Below are positions 7,840-16,236 of a stretch of 64,000 nt of DNA, piece by piece (the stretch's first letter is position 1; every line of letters begins with the position of its first letter). Origin of the DNA: CAZSHG01 sp964459995. GTDB taxonomy: Bacteria; UBP14; UBA6098. The position numbers and the translations under genes were made by a program. Under the pieces are notes generated by a model that ran no database searches, was not told where the DNA came from, and saw nothing but the letters and a program-made list of their open reading frames with translations. Where the stretch lies: the NCBI GenBank assembly GCA_964459995.1, contig CAYWOR010000001.1, positions 62,001-126,000 on the forward strand, given 5' to 3'.

Positions 7840-8523
7840 ATGAATATCAGTCCCGACAGCATTATTTTCTGGGAAAACGGCTTTTTCAAACTGAACGCGA
7901 CCATCGTTTTCACATGGGTTGTGATGGCGGTGATTTTCCTGATTTCGTGGCTCGCGACGCGGAATATCAAGGTCGATACGCCCATCTCGCGCTGGCAGAA
8001 TATTCTGGAGACGATAGTTCAGGCGATGCGCGGACAGATCGAGGACATTTTCCAACAGAACCCGGATATTTATTTGCCATTTTTGGGGACGATTTTTTTG
8101 TTTATCTCGATTTCGAACCTTCTCGATTTTATCCCCGGATACAGCGCGCCAACCGGCTCTCTGAGCACCACTACAGCGCTGGCGGTATGTGTGTTTTTCG
8201 CGGTGCCGGTTTTCGGGATTATTAAAAGAGGGGTTGGTTCTTATTTGAAGAACTACATCGAGCCTTCGCCTATGATGTTGCCTTTTAATATCATAGGCGA
8301 GTTTTCGCGCACGCTTGCGCTTGCTGTGCGACTTTTCGGGAATATTATGAGCGGAAGCATGATAGTCGCGATTTTGCTCTCGATCGCCCCACTTTTCGTC
8401 CCCGTGATAATGCAGGCGATGGGAATTATGATTGGCCAGATTCAGGCTTATATTTTCGCTGTACTTGCGGCGGTTTATATCGCCTCGGCGACGAGAGTTC
8501 ATGAAACGGAAGAAAAAAAATAG
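7840..8523 (+). CDS. atpB: N-type ATPase subunit a
   Basis: I set the start at the ATG at 7840, after a strong GAGGAGG inside the end of atpR; upstream in-frame codons would overlap atpR. The product is 227 residues with five to six membrane helices. The essential arginine of the ion channel is at about residue 164 in GEFSRTLALAVRLFGNIMSG, in the helix facing the c ring. Asn168 and the following Gly and Ser match the family pattern. The last helix has GQIQAYIFAVLAAVYI, the usual subunit a ending, before a short charged tail. Together with the c ring it forms the ion path across the inner membrane. Confidence 0.92.
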   Translation: MNISPDSIIFWENGFFKLNATIVFTWVVMAVIFLISWLATRNIKVDTPISRWQNILETIVQAMRGQIEDIFQQNPDIYLPFLGTIFLFISISNLLDFIPGYSAPTGSLSTTTALAVCVFFAVPVFGIIKRGVGSYLKNYIEPSPMMLPFNIIGEFSRTLALAVRLFGNIMSGSMIVAILLSIAPLFVPVIMQAMGIMIGQIQAYIFAVLAAVYIASATRVHETEEKK

Positions 8524-8535
8524 CATAAGGAGGAT

Positions 8536-8817
8536 ATGTTGGACAACATCAGCATAATCGGAGCGGCCTCGGTGATAATCTCCGGGCTAACGATTGCGAT
8601 AGGCTCGATAGCCCCGGCGATAGGCGAGGGGATGGCACTTGCGAAGGCTTTGGGAGCGATTGCGCAACAGCCGGACGAAGCGAACACAATCACGCGGACA
8701 CTTTTTGTCGGCCTCGCGATGGTGGAATCGACCGCGATTTATTGTTTCGTCATCGCGATTATTCTTATCTTCGCGAATCCCTTCTGGAACTTCGTTGTTC
8801 AGCAGGCCGGAGGTTAA
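8536..8817 (+). CDS. atpE: N-type ATPase subunit c (rotor ring)
   Basis: This 93-residue hairpin has two membrane helices (about 8-40 and 54-86) joined by a loop AQQPDEAN. The second helix carries the ion-binding carboxylate Glu64 in the sequence ESTAIY, with Ser65, Thr66 and Tyr69 in the positions of the sodium ligands known from Ilyobacter tartaricus. The first helix has APAIGEGMA, with Glu31 where Ilyobacter has the ligand Gln32. A second carboxylate at this place is a known trait of N-ATPase c subunits. A strong AAGGAGG (8527-8533) lies only 2 nt from the ATG; a TTG at 8539 is an alternative start. Strong translation would suit a multi-copy ring protein. Confidence 0.93.
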   Translation: MLDNISIIGAASVIISGLTIAIGSIAPAIGEGMALAKALGAIAQQPDEANTITRTLFVGLAMVESTAIYCFVIAIILIFANPFWNFVVQQAGG

Positions 8818-8820
8818 TTC

Positions 8821-9615
8821 GTGCAAATTGATTGGTTCACATTGATCGCGCAGATTGTCAACTTCATTATTCTGCTCGTCGTGCTTCGGCTACTTCTTTA
8901 TAGGCCGATTCTCAACGCAATGGACGAGCGCGAGCGCCGTATCGCGCAAAGAATCGCCTCTGCCGAGGAAACCAGAGCCAAAGCCGAGGAAATCGAGGCC
9001 GATTACATCGAGAAACGAAGTAAAATCGAGCGAGAGAAGGACGCCATTCTCGCCGAAGCCCGCGACAAAGCCAAAGAGCGAGCCGGCCAGATGCTCACGG
9101 AGGCGCGTGAGGAAATCGAGCGGAAAAAAGGACAATGGCTCGAAACCCTTCACCGCGACAGGGACAATTTCGTGAAAACCCTCGATAGAGAGGCTTCGAC
9201 GAGAGTTCTTGCGACTTCGGAAAAAGCGCTTCGCGATTTGGCCGATGAGGGGCTAAATTCGAGAATCGCGGGGAAATTTGTCGGAAGATTGAAGGGTTTG
9301 CCGGAAGGTGAAATCGCGGAATTCCGCTCGGCGTTGCGCGATTCGGGAGGGAAACTCGCTTTGATAAGCGCTTTTGAGCTTGACGAACAGTCGATGAAAA
9401 ACCTCGCGATTTCGATAAAGGAGCGTTTCGGCGAAATCGCGATAGATTGGCAAATCGACAGCGGGAAGATCGGCGGAATAGAACTTCGCGCGGGCGGAAA
9501 GAAGCTTGAATGGAGCATCGAAGATTATATCGACGAGCTAAAAGAGGCCATCCGTGCGGCTTTCGACGAGGCAACCCCGAAAACGACAGACAAGGCGAAG
9601 GCGGAAGATGAGTAG
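8821..9615 (+). CDS. atpF: N-type ATPase subunit b, fused to a delta-like region
   Basis: It starts with GTG at 8821, 7 nt after GGAGG. The 264-residue product is about 100 residues longer than an ordinary b subunit. An N-terminal membrane helix (about 8-28, LIAQIVNFIILLVVLRLLL) is followed by a long charged coiled coil (about 35-130). The C-terminal third (about 150-250) ends IGGIELRAGGKKLEWSIEDY, which resembles the delta-subunit pattern IGG...G...D.S. No separate delta gene exists in the operon, so this protein probably provides the whole peripheral stalk, as reported for N-ATPases. It overlaps atpA by 8 bp. Confidence 0.88.
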   Translation: MQIDWFTLIAQIVNFIILLVVLRLLLYRPILNAMDERERRIAQRIASAEETRAKAEEIEADYIEKRSKIEREKDAILAEARDKAKERAGQMLTEAREEIERKKGQWLETLHRDRDNFVKTLDREASTRVLATSEKALRDLADEGLNSRIAGKFVGRLKGLPEGEIAEFRSALRDSGGKLALISAFELDEQSMKNLAISIKERFGEIAIDWQIDSGKIGGIELRAGGKKLEWSIEDYIDELKEAIRAAFDEATPKTTDKAKAEDE

Positions 9616-11158
9616 CGATGAGCGCGAAATAGCTGTAGATGCTGTCTTAGAGGGCGCTTTCGGACGTTACGACGAGATTTTGGACGCGAAAGAGACCGAG
9701 CTAAGGGTCGAGGAGGTTGGCGAGATTTCCTCGGTCAGCGAGGGAACCGCCTATATCACAGGCTTGCCGAATGTTCGCGCCGACGAGCTTTTGCGCTTCC
9801 CCGGCGGAAAAATGGGCATGGCTTTCAACCTCGAACCTGACCGCGTGGCAGTGATATTGCTCGATCATGCCGACGATATCGACGCCGGCGAGGAAGTTCT
9901 CCGCACGAATCGCATACTGGATGTTCCGGTTGGTGAGGGGCTTTTGGGGCGGATAATCGATCCTCTCGGACGCCCGCTCGACGATGGTGGCCCTGTCGCT
10001 TTCGAGAAACGCTACCCTATCGAGCGTCCCGCGGCGGCAATTATGGACAGAGCGCCTGTCAATGTTCCACTTCAGACTGGAATTCAGGTTATCGACGCGC
10101 TTATTCCAATCGGAAGAGGCCAGCGTGAGCTGATTCTCGGTGATAGACAAACCGGCAAAAGCGCTATCGCTGTAGATACAATTATAAATCAAAACGACAA
10201 AAATGTAATATCTATTTATTGCGCGATAGGCAAGGAAGTTTCTACGGTCGCGAAGGTGGTCGAAGATCTCCGTAAGGCCGACGTTCTTGATAAATGCGTC
10301 ATCATGATCGCTACCGGAGAGGATCCGCCGGGACTGAAATATGTCGCGCCCTATGCCGCAACCTCTATCGCGGAATACTTTATGGAGCAGGGCAGGGACG
10401 CGCTCGTAATCTACGACGACCTTACGCGCCACGCTTGGGCATACCGCGAGCTTTCGCTTTTGCTTCGCCGCCCGCCCGCCCGTGAGGCTTATCCCGGCGA
10501 TATTTTCTACATCCATTCGCGACTTTTAGAACGATCGACACATCTTCGAGAGGAGCTTGGCGGCGGCTCACTGACCGCATTGCCAATCGTCGAAACGCAG
10601 GCGCAAAATATGTCGGCGTATATTCCGACGAATCTCATCTCGATAACCGACGGGCAGGTTTATCTTTCGCCGAAGCTTTTCCACGAGGGCGTTTTGCCTG
10701 CCGTGGATGTTGGGAAATCGGTGTCGAGAGTGGGCGGAAAGACCCAACTTCCGGCTTATCGGATGGTCGCCGGAGATTTACGGCTGTCCTATTCGCAATT
10801 CGAGGAGCTGGAGACTTTCGCGCGTTTCGGCACGCGTCTCGACGAAGAAACGATGAAAACTCTCGAACGTGGTCGAAGAGTGCGTGAAGTGTTCAAACAG
10901 CCGCAATTCAAGCCTATTCAGGTGCCGGAGCAGATAGGCGTTCTTCTTGCCGTAACCGAGGGGCTTTTCGATTCGATTCCGATAAGGCAAATCGAACGTG
11001 CGAAAACAAGTGTGCGCGATGCAGTCATGGAGCGCCTTGGCGAGGTGTCGGATAAGATTATTGCCGGCGAGAAACTTGGCGAATCGGAAGTCAGAAGGAT
11101 AATCGAAATCGCTCGCGAATCTCTCGAATGGGCCGAAGGAGAAAATGCAGACCTTTGA
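9608..11158 (+). CDS. atpA: N-type ATPase subunit alpha
   Basis: I place the start at the ATG at 9608, inside the end of atpF; the longer frame begins with an Arg-rich stretch that does not look like alpha. The product is 516 residues. It has the N-terminal crown domain (VEEVGEISSVSEGTAYITGL), the P-loop GDRQTGKS (178-185), and the arginine-finger region KSVSRVGGKTQLPAYR. Alpha subunits bind nucleotide non-catalytically and supply the arginine finger to beta. The gene lies downstream of the membrane subunits and next to gamma, as in other N-ATPase operons. It overlaps atpG by 14 bp. Confidence 0.95.
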   Translation: MSSDEREIAVDAVLEGAFGRYDEILDAKETELRVEEVGEISSVSEGTAYITGLPNVRADELLRFPGGKMGMAFNLEPDRVAVILLDHADDIDAGEEVLRTNRILDVPVGEGLLGRIIDPLGRPLDDGGPVAFEKRYPIERPAAAIMDRAPVNVPLQTGIQVIDALIPIGRGQRELILGDRQTGKSAIAVDTIINQNDKNVISIYCAIGKEVSTVAKVVEDLRKADVLDKCVIMIATGEDPPGLKYVAPYAATSIAEYFMEQGRDALVIYDDLTRHAWAYRELSLLLRRPPAREAYPGDIFYIHSRLLERSTHLREELGGGSLTALPIVETQAQNMSAYIPTNLISITDGQVYLSPKLFHEGVLPAVDVGKSVSRVGGKTQLPAYRMVAGDLRLSYSQFEELETFARFGTRLDEETMKTLERGRRVREVFKQPQFKPIQVPEQIGVLLAVTEGLFDSIPIRQIERAKTSVRDAVMERLGEVSDKIIAGEKLGESEVRRIIEIARESLEWAEGENADL

Positions 11159-12032
11159 GGAGCTGAAAAGGAAGCTCTCCGCCACGGAAGATATGCGTTC
11201 CGTCGTGCGAACGATGAAGTCGATGGCGGCGGTGAACATTCGGCAGTATGAGAAAGCTGTCGAGTCGCTGGGCGATTACGCCGAGGTTGTCGAGATGGGG
11301 CTTTCCGTCCTATTGAAGGAAAAATCGGCGGTGGGTGAGGGGTTTGCGCACACAGGCAAAGGGATTGGCGCGGCACTTTTCGGTTCGGATCAGGGGATGT
11401 GCGGCCAATTTAACGAGAATGTCATAACATTTATGGAGAAGCACTTGTCCGATATGGGCTTAGAGCGGCGGGATATAAATGTCCTCGCGCTCGGTATGAA
11501 AGCCGCCGGAATTCTTAAAACAAAAGGTTTTGCGGTTGATGAACGTCACGAAGTTCCCGCCTCGGTAAATGGCATCAACGAATCGACCCGAAAAATTTGG
11601 ATGAAGATACTGCAATGGCGCTCTGAGAGCGGCATCGGCGAGGTTTATCTCTTTTATAATCAGCCCAAATCGAAGGCCGCCTATGATCCGGTCTCGGTGC
11701 GGCTTCTTCCTATCGATAAAAAATGGCTCGATTTGCTTTTGGAGCGAAAATGGGAATCGCGGTCGATCCCGCTTTTTACGATGAATTGGGACGAGCTATT
11801 CGGAGCGCTTCTGCGGCAATACCTTTATATCAGCATTTACCGAGCCTTTGCGGAGTCGCTAAACAGCGAGAACGCCGCACGTCTCTCGGCGATGCAGGTC
11901 GCGGAGAAGAATATAGAAGAACGAATCGCTGAATTGACCTCGCAATATAACCTTCAGCGTCAAGGTTCGATAACCTCGGAGCTTCTGGACATCATCTCCG
12001 GTTTCGAAGCCCTTTCCACACAGAGCCGATAA
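11145..12032 (+). CDS. atpG: N-type ATPase subunit gamma
   Basis: The 295-residue product is the central rotor shaft. The N-terminal helix (LKRKLSATEDMRSVVRTMKSMAAVNI) and the C-terminal helix (ENAARLSAMQVAEKNIEERI) form the antiparallel coiled coil of the family, and GSDQGMCGQFNENV is the family signature near the start of the globular domain. It is the last gene of the operon. Its stop lies 3 bp from the end of the convergent sensor gene, so no room is left for a terminator between them. No eps/delta-like gene follows. Confidence 0.92.
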   Translation: MQTFEELKRKLSATEDMRSVVRTMKSMAAVNIRQYEKAVESLGDYAEVVEMGLSVLLKEKSAVGEGFAHTGKGIGAALFGSDQGMCGQFNENVITFMEKHLSDMGLERRDINVLALGMKAAGILKTKGFAVDERHEVPASVNGINESTRKIWMKILQWRSESGIGEVYLFYNQPKSKAAYDPVSVRLLPIDKKWLDLLLERKWESRSIPLFTMNWDELFGALLRQYLYISIYRAFAESLNSENAARLSAMQVAEKNIEERIAELTSQYNLQRQGSITSELLDIISGFEALSTQSR

Positions 12033-12035
12033 ACC

Positions 12036-14306
12036 CTAAAAATTGCCGATATTGCCGTTTTGGCGTCGATAATGCGCCGCTTCGGAATCCGCGCGATAGA
12101 CGAGGTTTCGAAGCTCGTCGTAGCGGTTTGTTGTCGCGAAACCTTGCGAGAATGTTATGGGAATTGCGTCGGGGTGGTCATTCATCCATTCTTCGCGAAG
12201 TATGCGAAGTTCCTCGACCATTCTCAGCATTGCCTCCTCGCCGATTCCGGGAAGAAGCACCAGGAATTCGCTTAGGCCGTAACGCGAGATTATTCCCTCG
12301 GGGAAAAGACTTGTTAGCATCTTTGCGGCCTGTTTGACAATTAAGTCGCCAGCGACATAGCCGTATGTGTTATTGATTTCGCCGAGGTTACTTATGCTGA
12401 TGAAAGCCACCGAGACCTTGCCGTGACGGAGAAGAAGCTCTTCACCGTTTGTATCGATTAAATTATCAAAGTATCTGCGATTGTAAAGTTTTGTGACGGG
12501 GTCGAGAACTAACTGCCGCGACATTTCTGTGAAAAGCTGTGCTCTTCTAATTGAAAGCGCGGCCGGTTCGGCGACCATGGAGAGGAAGCGCAAATCGCTC
12601 TCGTCGAGTTGGTGTGTTTCGTTCGATTCGCAATCGAGGACACCGATGACTTTGGCGTCGGCGATAAGCGGCACGGCAAGTTCGGACGTAACCCATTCGA
12701 AGCCTTCGAGATAGCGGGGGTCCTTCGACACATCCTTTGCGAGCGCGGCCTCGCCGTTGAGAACCGCCCAGCCTGTGAGACCCTTGCCGTAGGGAAGTTT
12801 CATGTTTTTGTGCTCTTGGCCGTAGCCCCACATCGCGCGCACATAGAGCATTTGTTCTTCGTCGTCGCCGAGAAGGACACTGCAGAAGGGCACATCGAGC
12901 GTCTCGTGGACGAGCCAAAGGATATTTTCGAGAAGCATATCGAATTCATTAACGGCGATAAGGGTTTTGCTGAAATCGTAGTAGGACAAGCCCTCTTTGA
13001 TTCTGCCGTCGAGTTGTGCCAGCAGTTCTTTGTTTTGGAGTATCAGTGCGATTTCGTCGGCGGCGGCGAGGAGGAGATTTTGTGTGCGTTCATCGAGAAA
13101 ATTTAGGCCGGTGCTGTAAAGGTGAATTATTCCCCAAAGCTCGCCTTTAATATTCAGCGCGATGCGGTGTGCATGGGTGGGACCCTCGTCGCGCAGGCTT
13201 TGAATGGGGTTTCCGGCCTCGGAAGACAGCTCTTGAATGGGGATGGTGTCTATTTTGAAGCCTTCCGATGGGAGTTCGAAGTTTGCGGATATCGCCTCGA
13301 AATCCGAGAGGGCGATCGCGAGATCAGCGGGGAGATTTTTCTCACCAATCATCCTAAGATGCATGCTGTTGTGGTGTTTGTAGATTGCGGCGCAACGCGC
13401 GCCGGTTCGTCTGAGAAGCGGGATGAGTGACTCGGATGCCGCGGTGTGAAGATCCGGCGCGGAAACAGCCGCCTGAGCTATTTCGCGGATAATCGAGAAA
13501 TCGCGTCGTTCGGTCTCGAACTCGGTCTGTTTCTGAAGGAGGATGTTCCGTCTCTGCTGACGTGCCTCGTAGGCGGATTTCGCCGATTCGACAGCAAGGT
13601 TGCCGATTTCGTTAAGCCCCAAATAGGGCGCGGAAGGTAGTTCGAATTTCGCAGATGCTGTCGAGCGGCTTATTTTCAACGAGTAGTTTTGTATGAAAGC
13701 CGCCAAAATAAAAGTAAATGCCAGCGCGAGGACCGTGCAAAAAGCGACTAATGACAAAATGTCAGCAATTATATGGTTCAACGAATGCTCAGGAATAACG
13801 CCGATGAAGCTCGAAAACTCTGGTTTGAATTTTGCGCTAAGAAGGTAGAGCTTATCCCCACGAGGTTCGGCGGCGAAAAAGACGCCCTGATCTGATTTTA
13901 CTGCTCGAAGATTACCTTTCCAAAAATAGATGCCGTGTTTTTTTGAGAAATTTTTGGCTATGTATGTATTGTTAAATTTTGCGCGAAAGAAATCGTCGCA
14001 ACTGTAAATATTTACCCAGTGACCCTCCCAAAGATATAGGCCAACAATATCGAATTCTTCGAGATGATGCGGCCCGGTAGAATCCTCCGACATTTCGAGA
14101 AAACGGCTCAAACCGCCCTCTCGGAAGAAGTCGAATGCTCTTTGCTCGAAGAGTCGTGCACAACCCTCTGATATGGACCTTCTTTGGAGATATGGATTAA
14201 AAAAGAATATTGCGCTCGATATTAGAATAAAAGGAACAAAAAAGAGCAAAAACGTCAATATAAATGTCTTCGGATTCGTAGTATTTTTGGGTTCGCGTGA
14301 GTTCAT
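12036..14306 (-). CDS. Membrane sensor with two GAF domains and a degenerate GGDEF domain
   Basis: This 756-residue protein has membrane helices at about 14-36 and 184-205 that enclose a roughly 150-residue extracytoplasmic region. Two GAF-like domains follow (about 265-425 and 440-590, the second with the clear core LENILWLVHETLDVPFCSVLL and GVLDCES). The C-terminal GGDEF domain (about 600-750) starts with the usual DPVTKLYNRRYF, but the catalytic motif is GLSEF (677-681) instead of GGDEF, and the first metal-binding Asp is Ser in VAFISISNLGEIN. It is therefore probably not an active diguanylate cyclase; it may bind a nucleotide or act through partners. It overlaps the transketolase C-terminal gene by 4 bp. 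Confidence 0.82.
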   Translation of the reverse strand: MNSREPKNTTNPKTFILTFLLFFVPFILISSAIFFFNPYLQRRSISEGCARLFEQRAFDFFREGGLSRFLEMSEDSTGPHHLEEFDIVGLYLWEGHWVNIYSCDDFFRAKFNNTYIAKNFSKKHGIYFWKGNLRAVKSDQGVFFAAEPRGDKLYLLSAKFKPEFSSFIGVIPEHSLNHIIADILSLVAFCTVLALAFTFILAAFIQNYSLKISRSTASAKFELPSAPYLGLNEIGNLAVESAKSAYEARQQRRNILLQKQTEFETERRDFSIIREIAQAAVSAPDLHTAASESLIPLLRRTGARCAAIYKHHNSMHLRMIGEKNLPADLAIALSDFEAISANFELPSEGFKIDTIPIQELSSEAGNPIQSLRDEGPTHAHRIALNIKGELWGIIHLYSTGLNFLDERTQNLLLAAADEIALILQNKELLAQLDGRIKEGLSYYDFSKTLIAVNEFDMLLENILWLVHETLDVPFCSVLLGDDEEQMLYVRAMWGYGQEHKNMKLPYGKGLTGWAVLNGEAALAKDVSKDPRYLEGFEWVTSELAVPLIADAKVIGVLDCESNETHQLDESDLRFLSMVAEPAALSIRRAQLFTEMSRQLVLDPVTKLYNRRYFDNLIDTNGEELLLRHGKVSVAFISISNLGEINNTYGYVAGDLIVKQAAKMLTSLFPEGIISRYGLSEFLVLLPGIGEEAMLRMVEELRILREEWMNDHPDAIPITFSQGFATTNRYDELRNLVYRADSEAAHYRRQNGNIGNF

Positions 14307-15247
14307 GCTAATCTGTTAAGAAAGGTTCGCACGCTTTGTGCAATAGAGTTTGAGTCGAGACCGAAGTGTTTTAGAAGCTCCTCCGGTGTGCCGGATTCGC
14401 CGAATCTGTCGTTTATTCCGATTATTTTCATGGGCACCGGGCATTTTTCGACGACAACTTCGGCGACCGCGCTTCCCATGCCGGCGTGGCGCTGATGCTC
14501 TTCGACGGTAACTATCGCGCCGCATCGAGCGGATTCGATAATGGCCCTTTCATCGATTGGTTTTATTGTGTGCAAATCCACAACGCGGGCGGATATTCCC
14601 TGCTTTTCGAGAATTTCCGCCGCGAGAATGGATTCGTAAACCATTGCACCGCAGGCGATTATCGCGACATCGCCCCCCTCGCGCCGGACGATAGCTGTTC
14701 CGATTTCGAAAGGCTCATTCGGACTTGTGAAAAGGGGTATCGGTTCGCGACCGGTGCGAATATAGACCGGTCCTTCGACATTGAGAATAGCTTGGGAGGT
14801 GGCTTTGCGGGTTTGATTCGAATCGCAGGGGACGATAAGGGTCATGTTCGGCAGAACGCGCATTAGGGCGATTTCGCTCAATGCCTGATGGGTCGCGCCG
14901 TCCGGACCGACTGAGATTCCGCCGTGCGCGCCGCAGATTTTGACATTGAGATTCGGGTAGCAAATCGATGTGCGAATCTGGTCGAAACATCTTCCGGAGG
15001 CGAATACGCCATAGTTGGCCGTAACCGGTATAAGCCCCGCGAGTGCCAACCCTGCGGCCACTCCGGCGGCGTTCTGTTCGGCGATTCCGAGGCTGATGAA
15101 GCGGTCGGGGTATTTCTCCGCGAACCATTGGGTTCGCACGGAATCTGAGATGTCCGAGCCTATCGCCACCACGCGGCAGTTTGCGGCGGCAGAATCGAGT
15201 AAACCCTCGCCGAATCCGTCTCTGGTGGGTTTTGTCGCGACTGTCAT
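14303..15247 (-). CDS. Transketolase, C-terminal subunit
   Basis: This 314-residue protein matches the pyrimidine-binding and C-terminal domains of a two-subunit transketolase. Motifs include SDISDSVRTQWF, GIAEQNAAGVAAGLAL (with the catalytic Glu that activates thiamine diphosphate), and the C-terminal VEEHQRHAGMGSAVAEV. Such split enzymes move two-carbon ketol units in the non-oxidative pentose phosphate pathway or related sugar routes. The start ATG overlaps the stop of the N-terminal subunit gene (ATGA), so the two chains are made in a coupled way. A related function such as a DXP-synthase-like reaction cannot be excluded. Confidence 0.88.
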   Translation of the reverse strand: MTVATKPTRDGFGEGLLDSAAANCRVVAIGSDISDSVRTQWFAEKYPDRFISLGIAEQNAAGVAAGLALAGLIPVTANYGVFASGRCFDQIRTSICYPNLNVKICGAHGGISVGPDGATHQALSEIALMRVLPNMTLIVPCDSNQTRKATSQAILNVEGPVYIRTGREPIPLFTSPNEPFEIGTAIVRREGGDVAIIACGAMVYESILAAEILEKQGISARVVDLHTIKPIDERAIIESARCGAIVTVEEHQRHAGMGSAVAEVVVEKCPVPMKIIGINDRFGESGTPEELLKHFGLDSNSIAQSVRTFLNRLA

Positions 15248-16089
15248 GATAATCCTCCAAGCTCGCCCCAGCCGAAACCAAGCTCATCTACGGCTTTTCG
15301 AGCGCTTTCCTCGCAAAGCGGCTTGCTGTGCCATTCGACACGGTTTTCCATGAAGCCGACGCCCTTGCCTTTCACGGTCGAAAGGAGGATAGCGGTCGGC
15401 AGGCAGGAGGTTTCCGCGGCGTTTTGGAAAGCCTCCAATAATTCAGAAATGTTGTGACCGTCGATTCGAATAACATTCCAGCCGAAAGCACGGAATTTGT
15501 CGTCGAGACTGCCGAGGTTCATGACATCCTTGCACTCGCCGTCAATCTGAAGGCCGTTGTTATCGACTATGGCGCAGAGGTTGCCCAAATTGTGGTGCGG
15601 GGCGGACATTGCCGCTTCCCATACCGAGCCTTCGTCCAGCTCGCCGTCGCCGAGGATGCAGTAGGTGCGCCATTTCTCGCTCAAAATCTTTGCGCCGATT
15701 GCCAAACCTACGGCGATTGAAAGCCCCTGCCCGAGACTGCCGGTGGACATCTCCAGCCCCGGAGGGCCTTTGAGCTTGCATGGGTGCCCCTGAAGCGGGC
15801 TTCCGAATTTTCGTAATGTCCATAGAATATCGCGGTCGAAATAACCGGTCTCTGCGAGGGCCGCGTATAAAGCGGGCGCGGCATGGCCTTTAGACAAAAT
15901 GACCCTGTCCCGCTCAGGAAATTTCGGATTGGCGGGGTTGTGTCGAAGAATCTTTCCGTAGAGGACGGCGAGAACATCCGCAATTGAGAGTGAACCGCCG
16001 CAGTGGCCGCTGGCGGCGTTATAAACCGACATCACGATGTCGTATCGAATGCGGCGTGCTAACTCATTTATCTCGCGAAGACTATCCAT
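15244..16089 (-). CDS. Transketolase, N-terminal subunit
   Basis: This 281-residue protein carries the diphosphate-binding half of transketolase. The thiamine-diphosphate motif is seen as GDGELDEGSVWEA... ending in DNNGLQIDG, and the family signatures HCGGSLSIADVLAVLYG and LSKGHAAPALYAAL are present. GGAGAG lies 3 nt before the ATG, and an AT-rich stretch (16100-16140) may hold the promoter. It is the first gene of a coupled unit N-subunit, C-subunit, sensor. Confidence 0.88.
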   Translation of the reverse strand: MDSLREINELARRIRYDIVMSVYNAASGHCGGSLSIADVLAVLYGKILRHNPANPKFPERDRVILSKGHAAPALYAALAETGYFDRDILWTLRKFGSPLQGHPCKLKGPPGLEMSTGSLGQGLSIAVGLAIGAKILSEKWRTYCILGDGELDEGSVWEAAMSAPHHNLGNLCAIVDNNGLQIDGECKDVMNLGSLDDKFRAFGWNVIRIDGHNISELLEAFQNAAETSCLPTAILLSTVKGKGVGFMENRVEWHSKPLCEESARKAVDELGFGWGELGGLS

Positions 16090-16178
16090 AAACTCTCCGA
16101 AAAACTTAAAGCAATCTTATAAATATAATGATTTTTCTCGAAGAGTAAAAAGGAAAACTTTGAAAGCAATCGAAGCCG

Positions 16179-16209
16179 CCTCAGAAGCGCCTTTCGGATA
16201 GGCCTGAGG
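16179..16209 (-). terminator. Hairpin after the TonB-dependent receptor gene
   Basis: CCTCAG (16179-16184) pairs with CTGAGG (16204-16209), and GCCT (16189-16192) with AGGC (16200-16203), with a 4-base bulge. It lies about 30 bp beyond the receptor's stop in the direction of transcription. No clear T run follows, so its role as a terminator is uncertain. Confidence 0.35.
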
Positions 16210-16236
16210 GTAGTTTGCTCGTGCAATGTGAACTTT

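Noticed and set aside
12033..12035. Terminator between atpG and the convergent sensor gene
   Set aside because: Only three bases separate the stops, and no hairpin with a T run is visible nearby.
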